64,000 nt of DNA from Haliscomenobacter sp040401995 (GCA_040401995.1 JBBANM010000011.1:1-64000), one strand, 5' to 3'. Shown: positions 34,913 to 44,354, counted from the first letter of the stretch. Numbers and translations: made by a program. The notes: generated from the letters alone by a model not told the origin.

Positions 34913-36277
34913 ATGAAAAAACAACTTCTTTTTGGAATCCTTCCCAAAGTACTTTGGATGGTATTGATGTCGGTGTTTTTGTTGCAGTGTGCAAAACCGG
35001 TTCACGTTAAAGATGGTGAAGGGTGCTATGTATTGGTACCCATTAAAAAATCGAAATGGGAGATATTAAATTTCTTCCATAAAGCAGAATATACGAAAGT
35101 TTTCTACAATTGTGATGAGCTGGTTCTTGATCCAAGCATCAAAGGCGGTGCAGACTGGCAAAAAACTTTACGTGAAAAAGGGTTTACCAAGATCGATTCT
35201 TGTAATTGCCAACAAAAATTGGAACTTTGGTCGCATACTGGCCTGCAAGCAGTTGATTTGGAAGGGGTTTTAAAAGATCCACCTAGAAGTGCTGATCCCG
35301 TTGGCGGTATTTCTTTTAATTATGTTCTAGATTTTACTCCCCCAAGGGTAAATGATAAAGAACCAATTCCAACTTTTGATACAAATGATACGGTAAATTA
35401 TTCTAATCTTTCATGTGGTACAAATAAAGTGAAAGTAGCAATTGTTGATTCTGGAGTTGAAACAACCAACAATTCGAATTTGACTAGATATAATTGGAGG
35501 AAGGTTCCTTCTTTTACACCAAGTTGTTCTACTTACCCTGCTACTTTAAATTTTGGGTATAACTTAATTCAACATGCATTAGAACCTGAGGATAGAAATG
35601 GACACGGGACACATGTAAATGGCATTGCAGCTGGCATAAGTCCACATGAAGGAAAGGATTTTAGATTTCCGCTCGAATTTATCAACATGAATTTTATTGA
35701 AGGGCCTACACCAAAAGGTAGTCTATTTAAAGCTGTTTGTGGACTCTATTATTCGCTCGAACAAAATGCCCAAGTAATCAATATCAGTTGGGGATACATC
35801 AATTACAACAATGACGAGAAACCGAGATTAATTGAAGATTTTTTGAATAAAGCTAAAATTAAAAATGTCGTTGTTGTAGCTGCAATGGGGAATAACCAAA
35901 CCAATCTTGATGCAGGCAATAATTTCTGGCCAGCAAGTTTTGCTCAATATTTCGATAATGTAATTTCTGTCGGAGCTGTCGATCAGGCAGGTAATCGGGC
36001 AGTTTTTTCAAACTGGGCAACAACAAAGAATAAAATGACGATTGCAGCCCATGGAGTTGATATTAAAAGCGCATATACAAATGGGCGTTATGCAACTCAA
36101 TCGGGCACTTCAATGGCAACCCCTTATGTGACGCGTACAGCGGCGGCAATTCGCTCTATTAAACCCCTAATGAGTGCCAGCGATATCAAAGCTTTAATTG
36201 TCTCTAAATCAAGAAAAGGAACTGGCAATTATAGGATCCTTGAACATTTGGCAACCATTAATGAAGCATGTAAATAG
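34913..36277 (+). CDS. Subtilisin-like (S8) serine peptidase lipoprotein
   Basis: A 454-residue peptidase with a lipobox (LLQC, Cys26), so anchored in the envelope. The triad is complete: D179 (VAIVDSGVE), H231 (NGHGTHVNG) and S400 (SGTSMATPYV), with oxyanion Asn327 in AMGNN. Residues 30-165 form a Cys-containing pro/N-terminal region. AT-rich codon use differs from that of most neighbours. It has its own terminator and stands immediately before a CHAT-domain gene, starting the peptidase-rich half of the window. Confidence 0.9.
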   Translation: MKKQLLFGILPKVLWMVLMSVFLLQCAKPVHVKDGEGCYVLVPIKKSKWEILNFFHKAEYTKVFYNCDELVLDPSIKGGADWQKTLREKGFTKIDSCNCQQKLELWSHTGLQAVDLEGVLKDPPRSADPVGGISFNYVLDFTPPRVNDKEPIPTFDTNDTVNYSNLSCGTNKVKVAIVDSGVETTNNSNLTRYNWRKVPSFTPSCSTYPATLNFGYNLIQHALEPEDRNGHGTHVNGIAAGISPHEGKDFRFPLEFINMNFIEGPTPKGSLFKAVCGLYYSLEQNAQVINISWGYINYNNDEKPRLIEDFLNKAKIKNVVVVAAMGNNQTNLDAGNNFWPASFAQYFDNVISVGAVDQAGNRAVFSNWATTKNKMTIAAHGVDIKSAYTNGRYATQSGTSMATPYVTRTAAAIRSIKPLMSASDIKALIVSKSRKGTGNYRILEHLATINEACK

Positions 36278-36351
36278 ACCTTTTTTAAATAAGTGGGATA
36301 TGGATGAAACACCAGCTGGTTTCATCTGAATCCTGATAGAGCTAATACTGG

Positions 36352-36388
36352 AAAGCGATAATCTTGCGGAAGAGATTATCGCTTTTTT
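36352..36388 (+). terminator. Rho-independent terminator after the subtilase gene
   Basis: AAAGCGATAATCT and its complement form a perfect 13-bp stem followed by T's. It ends at the base before the alternative start at 36389 of the next gene, favouring the later start at 36449. Confidence 0.85.
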
Positions 36389-36448
36389 ATGTTAAGAAAA
36401 ATAGATACTTTTAAGGACACACATTTTGAACCCTTAAAAGTAAGTACA

Positions 36449-39400
36449 ATGAGATCCCCAATTTGTCTCTACCTTATAAGCATTTTCCATTTAGCTGTAC
36501 TTTGTGGATGTCAACAAGAATCCACTAAAACTGATTTACAAGTTGAAACTTATTCCCGACACCAGCCCTTTATCGAGCAAATTGCTAATGGAGAACTTGA
36601 TTATGGGGGCTCTGTAGACAGACTCATAATTACCTCTTTAAAGCTTAATATCCTTGAATTTGGTTTTGCTAATTGGGCTCAAGACTCCATTTTAGCCTTA
36701 GCCTATGATAAAATGGGAGCGTATCTCTTGGGCGAAAAAAAGTATCAGGAAGCAAGAAATTCTTATCAAAAGGCATTGGCCCTTTACAAAAAAAAGTGGA
36801 AAGATTCGGGACACAAGAATATATTACGGATGTACCACAACATTGGTCTCTCCTTTGCTCGAAACAATGATTTCCAAAAAGCAATATCATATTTCGATTC
36901 AGCGGGTAGAAAAGCGGATCTTTTAAAGCCGGATTTACTTTTTCAAAACCCGTTTAGAAAAGCGGATTGTTATTCAGACATAGGTGCTTATTCGAATGCC
37001 TCTTCATTTTTTCAAGTTGCAGAGAACTGGTTAACAAATCCTGCCTTAAAAGGATTGATCAAAACAAAATCGATTACGGAATTTTTTGTATCGTATGCTT
37101 CAAATTGTAGGTATTTGGGGGAGTATTCAAAGGGTATTGAGGTAGCAAGTAAGGGACTTTATCAAATTGAAAATTGCCAAGACCATTTACCAGTTTACTT
37201 TGCTGATCTTTATACTTCATTAGGGAACCTATGGGGTGATTCCTTACTTCAATGCCGAAAAGGCTCGTTAACTTATAAGAGCGTACTTGATAATTCCATT
37301 CTATTCTTAAAAAAAGCACTCGATAATTATCAACAAATTCCTGATGTTAATGATCGTTCATTGAGGTCAAGCGTTGCATTAGGCAATTTAGGCGAGTTGT
37401 TACGCAGAACTGGGCAATTAGATGAAGCAGAACGAATTCTAAGTGAGGGTCTTGATACTTTATCATTAAACCCTTTTGACAGTATTCTGCTAGCTCCGCT
37501 TTATATTAACCGGGGTGAAACCTTCTTTGATCAAAAAAAGTACAAACAAGCGCTCAATGATTATGATCAAGCGCTGGCCTGTCTAGTTCCCAATTACAAA
37601 CCGGCTAAGAATGGGCAACTACCAGCTTTAAATCTTCCAATTCGGAATCGCAATGATTTTCAATTGGTGCTGGGAGATATAGCACTAACCAATCTAAGCT
37701 TATGGAAAGAGGGGAAAGGAAAAGATCCCAATTTACTCCAACGCGCCGCCACCGTTTACGACACCCTCTTCAAATTGATCAACATCACCCGCGGCGACTT
37801 TATCAGCGATGACGAAAAGCTAAACTTAGCTCAAAAAAGTCAGCTAACATTGCGAAAAGCCGCTTGGTGTAGTGCTAAACTCGCCGAACTTTTTCCAAAA
37901 CGAAAAGACTATTATTGGCAACAGGCCTTTCAAATTGCCGAGCAAAGCAAAGCGTTTGCCCTCATTGAAGCGGCGCGCTTAAAAAATGTATCGAATAATC
38001 TGGATCCTGCTTTCCGGGCAGAAGAACAAGATTTGTTGGAGCAGTACTCGCAAATTGAAAACGAGTTATTGAGTGCGCGCAATGACCCCAAGCGCTTGGC
38101 GGTGCTTACTGTTGATAAATCGGAAGTAGTAGATAAAATCAGGATTCACCAACAACGACTTAAGCAGCAGTATCCCAATTACTACGCCTTAAAATACCGC
38201 GGTGCAGACCTGTCGGTCGATAAAATTCAAAAACAAGTACTGGGAACTAATCAAGCATTGGTAGCTTATTATTTTCAGGACTCCGCGCTTAGTATTTTTG
38301 TCGTTACTCCAAATACCTTCCTGTTGAAGTCGGTTCCAATTCGGGAAGATTCATTGCAAAACTTGGTCAATACCTACTTGGAATTATTGTCCTCCAATCG
38401 AAGCAACAAAGAAGCAGCAATAGCAAAATACGGCAATCAATTGTATTCCCTGTTGCTGCAACCAGTTGCTGGTATGCTGCCAGAACGTTTGATCCTTGTA
38501 CCAGCGGGGCCGTTGAACAACCTCCCTTTTGAAGCTTTGTTGATGCGACCCCAGGTTGCTCCCTTTAAAGAACAACTAAGAGCTAAAAACTTTGTACTGT
38601 CGCGTTATGCCATCAGCTACTGTTTTTCGGCCAACTTGCTCTATGAAATGCAACAAGCACAATTGCCACAACAGGTACGTTCCATCCCCGCCATCATGGC
38701 TGCTAATTTTCAGCAATTTCATGCCGGAAAAGCCAGTACGCAAACCAATCTGTCGAGCTTTTTACGGCAATCAGCCAGCTATCTAACGCCTTTAGGCATT
38801 CCGCAAAAACAAGAAGTGGACGGCATTGTCAAGGTCATACCCCAAGCCCAAAAATACCTGAAGCTTTCAGCCACGAAAAAGGATTTTTTTGCAGCCAGCA
38901 AAAACAGCTCCATCATCCATGCGCCAACCCATGGTATTTTAAACCCTACCGATCCCAGTCAAAGTTTTATTGCGTTTTCTCAACATGGAGATTCGCTGCG
39001 GCGTTCGGAGTTGCTTTTTGTAAACGAACTGTACAGTCGATTTTTGAATGTAGACCTGATATTCCTTTCTGCTTGTCAAACGGCGACAGGCAAATTTATT
39101 GCCGGGGAAGGCAACATCAGTCTAGGGCGCGGGTTGGCCTATGCGGGCGTACGGAGTTTTATTTCTACCTTATGGAATGTACCAGTTGCCCCCAAGGCCA
39201 GCATTGCCGCCGATTTTTATCAGTCGTTTTTGTTGAAACACCAACCTAAAGATGTTGCTTTGGCGCAAGCAAAACGCTTGGCCGCCGAGCAATACCCCGA
39301 CCCCAATGATTGGGCTGGATTTGTATTGCAAGGTGCTTGTTTGCCCGCGGCGCAAAAAACGAATTATTGGCTGATCGCGGGTGTAGGTTTAGCACTTTTG

Positions 39401-39463
39401 TTTTTATTGGTTTTTGGTTTAAGAATGATGGCAAAACGGAGAAAAAACCTAGCACGGGCTTGA
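36449..39463 (+). CDS. TPR-CHAT protein with lipobox and C-terminal membrane helix
   Basis: A 1004-residue protein. A signal with lipobox-like VLCGC begins at the ATG 36449. Tetratricopeptide repeats follow (residues about 85-520, for example YQEARNSYQKALALY and YKQALNDYDQALA), then a helical linker. The C-terminal CHAT domain is a caspase-clan cysteine peptidase with H828 (HAPTHGIL) and C876 (LSACQTATG). One transmembrane helix comes near the end (residues about 975-995), followed by a basic tail. The lipobox, TPRs and CHAT would lie outside the cytoplasm. The N-terminal half is markedly AT-richer than the CHAT half, as if the gene were a mosaic. A sigma/anti-sigma pair converges on it. Confidence 0.88.
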   Translation: MRSPICLYLISIFHLAVLCGCQQESTKTDLQVETYSRHQPFIEQIANGELDYGGSVDRLIITSLKLNILEFGFANWAQDSILALAYDKMGAYLLGEKKYQEARNSYQKALALYKKKWKDSGHKNILRMYHNIGLSFARNNDFQKAISYFDSAGRKADLLKPDLLFQNPFRKADCYSDIGAYSNASSFFQVAENWLTNPALKGLIKTKSITEFFVSYASNCRYLGEYSKGIEVASKGLYQIENCQDHLPVYFADLYTSLGNLWGDSLLQCRKGSLTYKSVLDNSILFLKKALDNYQQIPDVNDRSLRSSVALGNLGELLRRTGQLDEAERILSEGLDTLSLNPFDSILLAPLYINRGETFFDQKKYKQALNDYDQALACLVPNYKPAKNGQLPALNLPIRNRNDFQLVLGDIALTNLSLWKEGKGKDPNLLQRAATVYDTLFKLINITRGDFISDDEKLNLAQKSQLTLRKAAWCSAKLAELFPKRKDYYWQQAFQIAEQSKAFALIEAARLKNVSNNLDPAFRAEEQDLLEQYSQIENELLSARNDPKRLAVLTVDKSEVVDKIRIHQQRLKQQYPNYYALKYRGADLSVDKIQKQVLGTNQALVAYYFQDSALSIFVVTPNTFLLKSVPIREDSLQNLVNTYLELLSSNRSNKEAAIAKYGNQLYSLLLQPVAGMLPERLILVPAGPLNNLPFEALLMRPQVAPFKEQLRAKNFVLSRYAISYCFSANLLYEMQQAQLPQQVRSIPAIMAANFQQFHAGKASTQTNLSSFLRQSASYLTPLGIPQKQEVDGIVKVIPQAQKYLKLSATKKDFFAASKNSSIIHAPTHGILNPTDPSQSFIAFSQHGDSLRRSELLFVNELYSRFLNVDLIFLSACQTATGKFIAGEGNISLGRGLAYAGVRSFISTLWNVPVAPKASIAADFYQSFLLKHQPKDVALAQAKRLAAEQYPDPNDWAGFVLQGACLPAAQKTNYWLIAGVGLALLFLLVFGLRMMAKRRKNLARA

Positions 39464-39474
39464 GATCTATTTTA

Positions 39475-40317
39475 CTACCATAAACCAAAAATATCGTAAG
39501 GATGCTTCAGCTGGAGAAGCAGACTTCCAATTTCCTGCCGTACCTTTTCAGTGGTATCCGGATGTTTGTTGAGTTGGATTAAGCTATTTTTCAAAGTTTC
39601 ACTCGATTTGTCCTTGCCAAATTGCGCTAAGGCCAGGTTCAATTGCAGTTTGTCGGGCTGATCGGTGTTTTTGAACAGCTTTAAGACCTGGCGATTGGCC
39701 AAACACGCCTCTAACCCTGAAATTGCCGCAGCATAGTTGTGGTTTTTTAATTCTTGGTGCGCCAAAAAATAGTACGCCATATTGAAAGTGGATTGCTTGG
39801 ATAGTTGCTCCAATTCCGCCATCCCATTGGTTTTAAAGCCACAATAAATAGCCGAAGCTTCCTCGTAAATGGCGTCATTGGACAGTGGTTTTGCAGCATC
39901 GCCTCCCGCCACCGCCTCGCAATGGGGTTCTTGAAAATATTGATCTACGATTTTTGTGACATCAATCTGGGCGGGGATGGCTCCTAATGTGAAAACCAAA
40001 ATTAGAACAGCGGGAAGTGCCATTAGAAGCGTTTTTTGCCAGATCGCCCATTCTTGATAAGCCATTCGGAAATGATCCCACCAAGATAATTTGATGTCGG
40101 CTAAAGGGCCATGATTGGTTCTGATTTCAGCGGCAAGCGATCTAATTTTTTGGGATTCGACAGTAGGGGAGGGGGGAGGCGCTAAAGACGTTGTTACAAA
40201 TAGTTTTTCTAGTTCTTTATCGTTTTTAAGACTTTGCTTAAAAGTTTTTTCCTCCGTGGGGTTCATTTTCCCTTCCAAGAAGGTGTCAATTTGTTTTTTA
40301 AAATTTGTTAGGTCCAT
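39475..40317 (-). CDS. Membrane protein, probable anti-sigma factor of the adjacent sigma gene
   Basis: A 280-residue protein with an N-terminal cytoplasmic part (QIDTFLEGKMNPTEEKTFKQSLKNDKEL) resembling anti-sigma N-terminal regions of Bacteroidota. One transmembrane helix follows (residues about 95-115). The C-terminal periplasmic part is helical and TPR-like (AMAYYFLAHQELKNHNYAAAISGLEACL). It lies 12 bp downstream of the sigma factor gene, the standard arrangement for an anti-sigma partner. The assignment rests on topology and context. Confidence 0.65.
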   Translation of the reverse strand: MDLTNFKKQIDTFLEGKMNPTEEKTFKQSLKNDKELEKLFVTTSLAPPPSPTVESQKIRSLAAEIRTNHGPLADIKLSWWDHFRMAYQEWAIWQKTLLMALPAVLILVFTLGAIPAQIDVTKIVDQYFQEPHCEAVAGGDAAKPLSNDAIYEEASAIYCGFKTNGMAELEQLSKQSTFNMAYYFLAHQELKNHNYAAAISGLEACLANRQVLKLFKNTDQPDKLQLNLALAQFGKDKSSETLKNSLIQLNKHPDTTEKVRQEIGSLLLQLKHPYDIFGLW

Positions 40318-40329
40318 GGTTTTCCAATT

Positions 40330-40911
40330 TTATTCGCTAAAGAGCGAACTCGGATCATTTGATAGTTGCATTCTAAAAGATTGTTTACAGCGAGTTATCA
40401 AAGTAGCAACAGAGCCTGGAGCTACATCAAATCCGGCTGCTTTTAAGAGGTTAGAAAGTTCAGTTTTATCAGTAATGGGGGGGACTTCAAAAAATAATGC
40501 CCACAACAAAATTTGACACTGCTTACCTAGTTTGGCTATAACCGCTTCAATTTTTGATCTTTCCACCGAATTATCGGGCGAATTGAATCGCTCCACAATC
40601 CAATGCACCAATCGGTCAAATTTGGACTGATTCCGCTGATATTCCTCGCAAATGTTGCGACAAATGTTGCGGGCAAAACCCCAGCAGTTTTTGTTGGGCA
40701 GCCTATCGGCTTGAATGGCCTCAACAAAACGGATGATCGTTTCAGTTACCAAATCCTCCCAAGAAACAAAAGTAAGATTGGGATAACGGTTGAAAAAATA
40801 CTTGCCAATTTTTTGTAGGTCTTCCGACAAAAACAGGAGCGTCATTCCTTCTTTTAAACTTGTGTCGTCGTTTTTCTTGATCAATGCTACAATGTGATCA
40901 CAATTTGTCAT
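40330..40911 (-). CDS. ECF-like RNA polymerase sigma factor
   Basis: A 193-residue sigma-70-family protein. The region-2-like part (FVSWEDLVTETIIRFVEAIQ...CWGFARNICRNICEEY) and region-4-like part (residues about 120-180) are recognisable but divergent. It is followed by a membrane anti-sigma-like protein and converges on the TPR-CHAT gene. Its targets may include the peptidase genes nearby, but no promoter evidence shows this. Confidence 0.75.
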   Translation of the reverse strand: MTNCDHIVALIKKNDDTSLKEGMTLLFLSEDLQKIGKYFFNRYPNLTFVSWEDLVTETIIRFVEAIQADRLPNKNCWGFARNICRNICEEYQRNQSKFDRLVHWIVERFNSPDNSVERSKIEAVIAKLGKQCQILLWALFFEVPPITDKTELSNLLKAAGFDVAPGSVATLITRCKQSFRMQLSNDPSSLFSE

Positions 40912-41384
40912 AGGGTTCTATATAAGTGTGTACTAAAGATCGGAAATTAAACAAAGAAAGAAGTCAAAGATTTTAATTTTTTGAAATTCTCTTAAAAACC
41001 TAGTGTTTTCAGCTACTTGGGAGGGAAACGGATTGGATGAAGATTGGAAAAAAGGATCAATTTCAAAAAAAGATAAAAAAAATTAAGCGCCTGTGTTTAA
41101 AACGGACGAGCATGAACACATCTCAATAGAACCAAGCAAATGCAGGTTCAAATGTTGAATGCTAAGCAAAACCAGACCCAGGCATTTTTTAATCCTATGA
41201 CACATCCTTTTGACCACGCTGAGTCGGCTGATTTCCCAAAAACGTCAGTTCGTACTCAGTGTAGGTCGAATCCTAAACAAGCTCTACTTGAAAATATACT
41301 TTGCACATTTGCTACTAACGATCATTTGAAATTTTAGGACGACCTTTTTTTTAAACCGAATTCAATCACCTAAATCCAATTGTT
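40912..41384. other. Gene-free region upstream of the DUF6345 gene
   Basis: A 65-codon frame at 41140-41337 is not convincing: biased composition, and overlap with repeat-like sequence ending CCTAAACAAGCTC, similar to an end of element A. The divergent promoters of the sigma factor and the DUF6345 gene are probably here. Confidence 0.5.
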
Positions 41385-42158
41385 ATGGCAACATGTTTTT
41401 TTCCCATTTTAGGCCAGCTAAAAAAAATGACCGCTCTTGGGGCATTGCTTCTATTTAGCTTAACTACGGCTCTTGCTGCCGATCGAGAAATAGGCGGTTA
41501 TGTAGACCGCGCCGAAGATCGATTTGTGCGTAACGTCTGGAATTTCATCAAAAATTTCCAAGGGTGGCAAAACATTGGTGGCAACCGCTACCAAGAAGTA
41601 CAGTATTTCTGGGCAGAACCTTTTGAATTTGATAGCGACCACCAAGATTTTGTAGATAAAATGGATCTAGCTTATGTAGCTGCTCATGGCGCGGGTTATT
41701 ATGTACAAACCAACCAAAGTACCGGCACAGGGGTAGATTTACGCAATTGCCCCGCTTATGGCGATCTGGCAGCAAATGGCGATCTGGAATTTATGATCAT
41801 TGAATCGTGCAATACGGTTGCCTCTGCCCCGGAAGCGAATGATTGGTGGACGCCCTGGAGCTCTATTTTTCAAGGACTGCATCAATTGGTAGGTTTTCGC
41901 ACCTTAAGTAATTCTGATAATGGTATCCCTAACCGGTATGCCAACAAACTCAAGGCCAATGGCGGCGTTTGGCAATCTTGGTTCGATGCAGTCAATGAAG
42001 AAAGATCATATTCGAGTAGCGTAAACGGTGATAGCTCTCCTTACCCCGGCTATGCCAGTGCAGTGATGTATGTTTCTACTGAAAATGACCGCTTGGGTGC
42101 TTATGCTGCCGACCCAGCAGGCGGTACAAATGGCATGAAAACTTGGTGGCAATACTAG
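41385..42158 (+). CDS. Exported DUF6345-type protein with caspase-clan-like His/Cys pair
   Basis: A 257-residue protein with a signal peptide (hydrophobic run to about residue 32; an internal ATG at 41427 is also possible). Hydrophobic strands precede H101 (LAYVAAHGAG) and C142 (FMIIESCNTV). This is the spacing and strand-HG / strand-C arrangement of clan CD peptidases (caspase, gingipain, CHAT). The overall look matches the DUF6345 family as I remember it. It is upstream of a propeptide-like lipoprotein. Peptidase activity is inference. Confidence 0.7.
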   Translation: MATCFFPILGQLKKMTALGALLLFSLTTALAADREIGGYVDRAEDRFVRNVWNFIKNFQGWQNIGGNRYQEVQYFWAEPFEFDSDHQDFVDKMDLAYVAAHGAGYYVQTNQSTGTGVDLRNCPAYGDLAANGDLEFMIIESCNTVASAPEANDWWTPWSSIFQGLHQLVGFRTLSNSDNGIPNRYANKLKANGGVWQSWFDAVNEERSYSSSVNGDSSPYPGYASAVMYVSTENDRLGAYAADPAGGTNGMKTWWQY

Positions 42159-42277
42159 TCCCTGCAATCGATGCTTTTGCGATCTGACAATGTATTTACA
42201 AAGCCTTTTTCCTAATTGCTTTTGTGCATAATGCCAGCAATGAGGAGAACTACACCCAAACCCTAAAAAAAAACATC

Positions 42278-43267
42278 ATGAACAAGATTCAGTCTAGTTT
42301 ATTAATCCCACTACTATTATTGGCACTGATCAATACTTCCTGTAAACACCAAGTAAAGACGTCCAAGGAGAAACCGGTTTATTTCTATTTTTTTGAAAAA
42401 CAAACTGCTTTAGGGGTCGAACAATCCCAACGATTAATCGAGCAGTTTTTAGGCGAAAAAGGCCCTCAGACTTTGGTCAAATCAGATGAAAACATCGTTT
42501 ATTTTAGCTCCAATAAAGATCTGAATACCAATCTGGAACATGACCTGAATACAGGGAACTTTACCTTCAACCGGGGAATGACCAAGTACCTCAATGATTT
42601 TATTCCTCAATTGCCTACACCCCAGGAGGCATTAAAAATTGCGGATCGGTTTCTTGCCAGTAATGCCTTGAGTCCCCGAAACAGCAAGGAATTTAAACTA
42701 TTGCACCAAGGCGGCGTTCGGGAAACTACAGTTCAGAATGGTAACAAACCAGGGCCAGTAATTGATAAACTCATTACGCTTAACTATGGTCGGGTAATTG
42801 ATAGCCTACCTGTTCTTGGTCCGGGCTCAAAGATGGTCATCAACATTGGAGATAAAGGAGAAGTGACCAGTTTGATTCGCCGCTGGCGCGAATTGAGCAG
42901 GCTGGCCAGAAAGAAAATAGCTTTAGATCAGCAGATTTCCCAGGAGGAAGCACAAAGTTTAGCACGCCGTCAAATTGTAGCTGAATTTGGCGCCAAAGCA
43001 AAGTTCGAGATTAGCCGGACATTCAAAGCTTATTACGACAACAATGGCCAAATCATCCAACCTGTATATGCTTTCGAAACCATAATCAACCTGGGAGATC
43101 AAAACGTACAGCCTTTCAATTACTTGTGTGTGATACCTTTTGCCAAAAATGCCCCCGAACGGTTGAATTTATTTGTTACCGATCCACGAGCTAAGGAAGC
43201 TATTCGGAATTACAAACGGGGTGATGTAACTCCGGGCGGCAGCGGTAATGGGCAGAAAGAAGACTAA
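42278..43267 (+). CDS. Lipoprotein with PepSY/FTP-like propeptide region
   Basis: A 329-residue lipoprotein (lipobox INTSC) from the ATG at 42278. The segment IDKLITLNYGRVIDSLPVLG with KMVINIGDKGEVTSLIRRWRE resembles FTP/PepSY inhibitory propeptides of secreted proteases. ISQEEAQSLARRQIV suggests a second such unit. It lies 119 bp after the DUF6345 gene, so it could be a separately encoded inhibitor or chaperone of that protein. A Gly/Ser-rich C-terminus ends the chain. Function is inferred from resemblance only. Confidence 0.65.
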   Translation: MNKIQSSLLIPLLLLALINTSCKHQVKTSKEKPVYFYFFEKQTALGVEQSQRLIEQFLGEKGPQTLVKSDENIVYFSSNKDLNTNLEHDLNTGNFTFNRGMTKYLNDFIPQLPTPQEALKIADRFLASNALSPRNSKEFKLLHQGGVRETTVQNGNKPGPVIDKLITLNYGRVIDSLPVLGPGSKMVINIGDKGEVTSLIRRWRELSRLARKKIALDQQISQEEAQSLARRQIVAEFGAKAKFEISRTFKAYYDNNGQIIQPVYAFETIINLGDQNVQPFNYLCVIPFAKNAPERLNLFVTDPRAKEAIRNYKRGDVTPGGSGNGQKED

Positions 43268-43361
43268 ACTCTTGTTTACTTGAATATTAAAACCTAGAAC
43301 GCTAAAAACACCCAAAACCTTTTTAGAAGTGTGTGTACAGTTCCCCTTTCGATGAGGGATC

Positions 43362-43407
43362 TACCGCCGGTAAAGCAACCCTTTACTGGCGGTACCCTCT
43401 CTTTTTT
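43362..43407 (+). terminator. Rho-independent terminator before the large paralog operon
   Basis: TACCGCCGGTAAAG pairs with CTTTACTGGCGGTA around CAACC, followed by CCCTCTCTTTTTT. It separates the DUF6345 unit from the operon starting near 43665. Confidence 0.85.
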
Positions 43408-43664
43408 GCGCTGGTCGGATGGTTACCAAATGTTCTTTTTTCAAAAACTTCACTTGCTAGCACAAGAAAAAAAGAGGCGAAAATACTATATTGCATTACT
43501 TAAGAGTTAATGGGACTACAAAAACGCACTATTCGCAGCGTTTGTACCGGCGATGCCCAACTACCGATAAAATTGACACCACTTGCTTGTATTGGAGTGA
43601 GTACCTACTGTGCACCAACGATGTAGCGTTTTTACACCTAAAGTTTCCCTATCCCTTATTGACC

Positions 43665-44354
43665 ATGCACAGCAAGGCTAAACTATTTGCTATTGTTCTT
43701 GCTTTTCTTAGCGGTATCTGTTGTACCGCACAGGCAATCGACCTTTCTGGTAAATTGACATGTACGTTGCCCAGCAAAGTAGCCGTGGCGCTTTTCCCTA
43801 CCTCGCAAAACAACCATGAATATTACTGCTTACCGACGAACCTTCGGGTATCCTATAAAGAAACCTCAACGCCTGAATTCCTTTTCATGGCTTGGAAAAA
43901 CGAAGGTTCCACTCAAATTGATGGCGGTATTCTCCATTGGTTGCTGACTTGGGGCTTGATCAAAAATGAGGAAAAATTTGTCCGCGATTTCCTGATTGCT
44001 AAAGTGGATAGTAATGCAGTACTAAAAGGGGTGTTGACTTTTACCGCCCCTAGTAAATACCAATTTCTCGGAAAAAATACGGAATTGATTGCCTTGCTAC
44101 AGCGCTCTTTGTCTAGCGGCGGCATTATACCCTCCGAACCTAGTGGTAAATCAGCTTCTTCCTTTCGTTTTTCTGCTGAAGATGCCCGTACTATCGAAAA
44201 ATTGATCCATACTCCCGAAAAAGCCGATGGCGTATGGATCGAAATGCCCCTGTTTTTTCCAGACGGACAGGAAATGTGTCGCTTGCGTTTGCCTCTTAAA
44301 TCCATCTTTCAGGCTGGCGCAAAATGCCCAACATGCCTCATTTTACCAAAATAG
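43665..44354 (+). CDS. Short paralog: N-terminal domain only of the large exported family
   Basis: A 229-residue exported protein (signal peptide MHSKAKLFAIVLAFLSGICC...) from the ATG at 43665; the frame upstream has no matching signal. It aligns with the first part of the proteins at 44400 and 46437: CTLPSKVAV, YYCLPTNLRV, TPEFLFMAWK, GGILHWLLTWGL. The beta-rich C-terminal half of those proteins is absent. It ends with a CPTC motif also seen in the paralog at 48475. It is either a truncated relic or a one-domain partner. First gene of the operon. Confidence 0.7.
   Translation: MHSKAKLFAIVLAFLSGICCTAQAIDLSGKLTCTLPSKVAVALFPTSQNNHEYYCLPTNLRVSYKETSTPEFLFMAWKNEGSTQIDGGILHWLLTWGLIKNEEKFVRDFLIAKVDSNAVLKGVLTFTAPSKYQFLGKNTELIALLQRSLSSGGIIPSEPSGKSASSFRFSAEDARTIEKLIHTPEKADGVWIEMPLFFPDGQEMCRLRLPLKSIFQAGAKCPTCLILPK

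Noticed and set aside
36389..36448. Upstream ATG for the CHAT gene
   Set aside because: It starts directly at the end of a terminator hairpin and places 20 polar residues before a good signal/lipobox that begins at 36449.
41140..41337. 65-codon ORF upstream of the DUF6345 gene
   Set aside because: Biased composition, no recognisable domain, and overlap with repeat-like sequence; better explained as non-coding.
34913..43267. Type III-E CRISPR-type TPR-CHAT effector system
   Set aside because: No Cas7-11 gene, CRISPR repeats or cytoplasmic CHAT protein; this CHAT protein carries a lipobox and a membrane helix.
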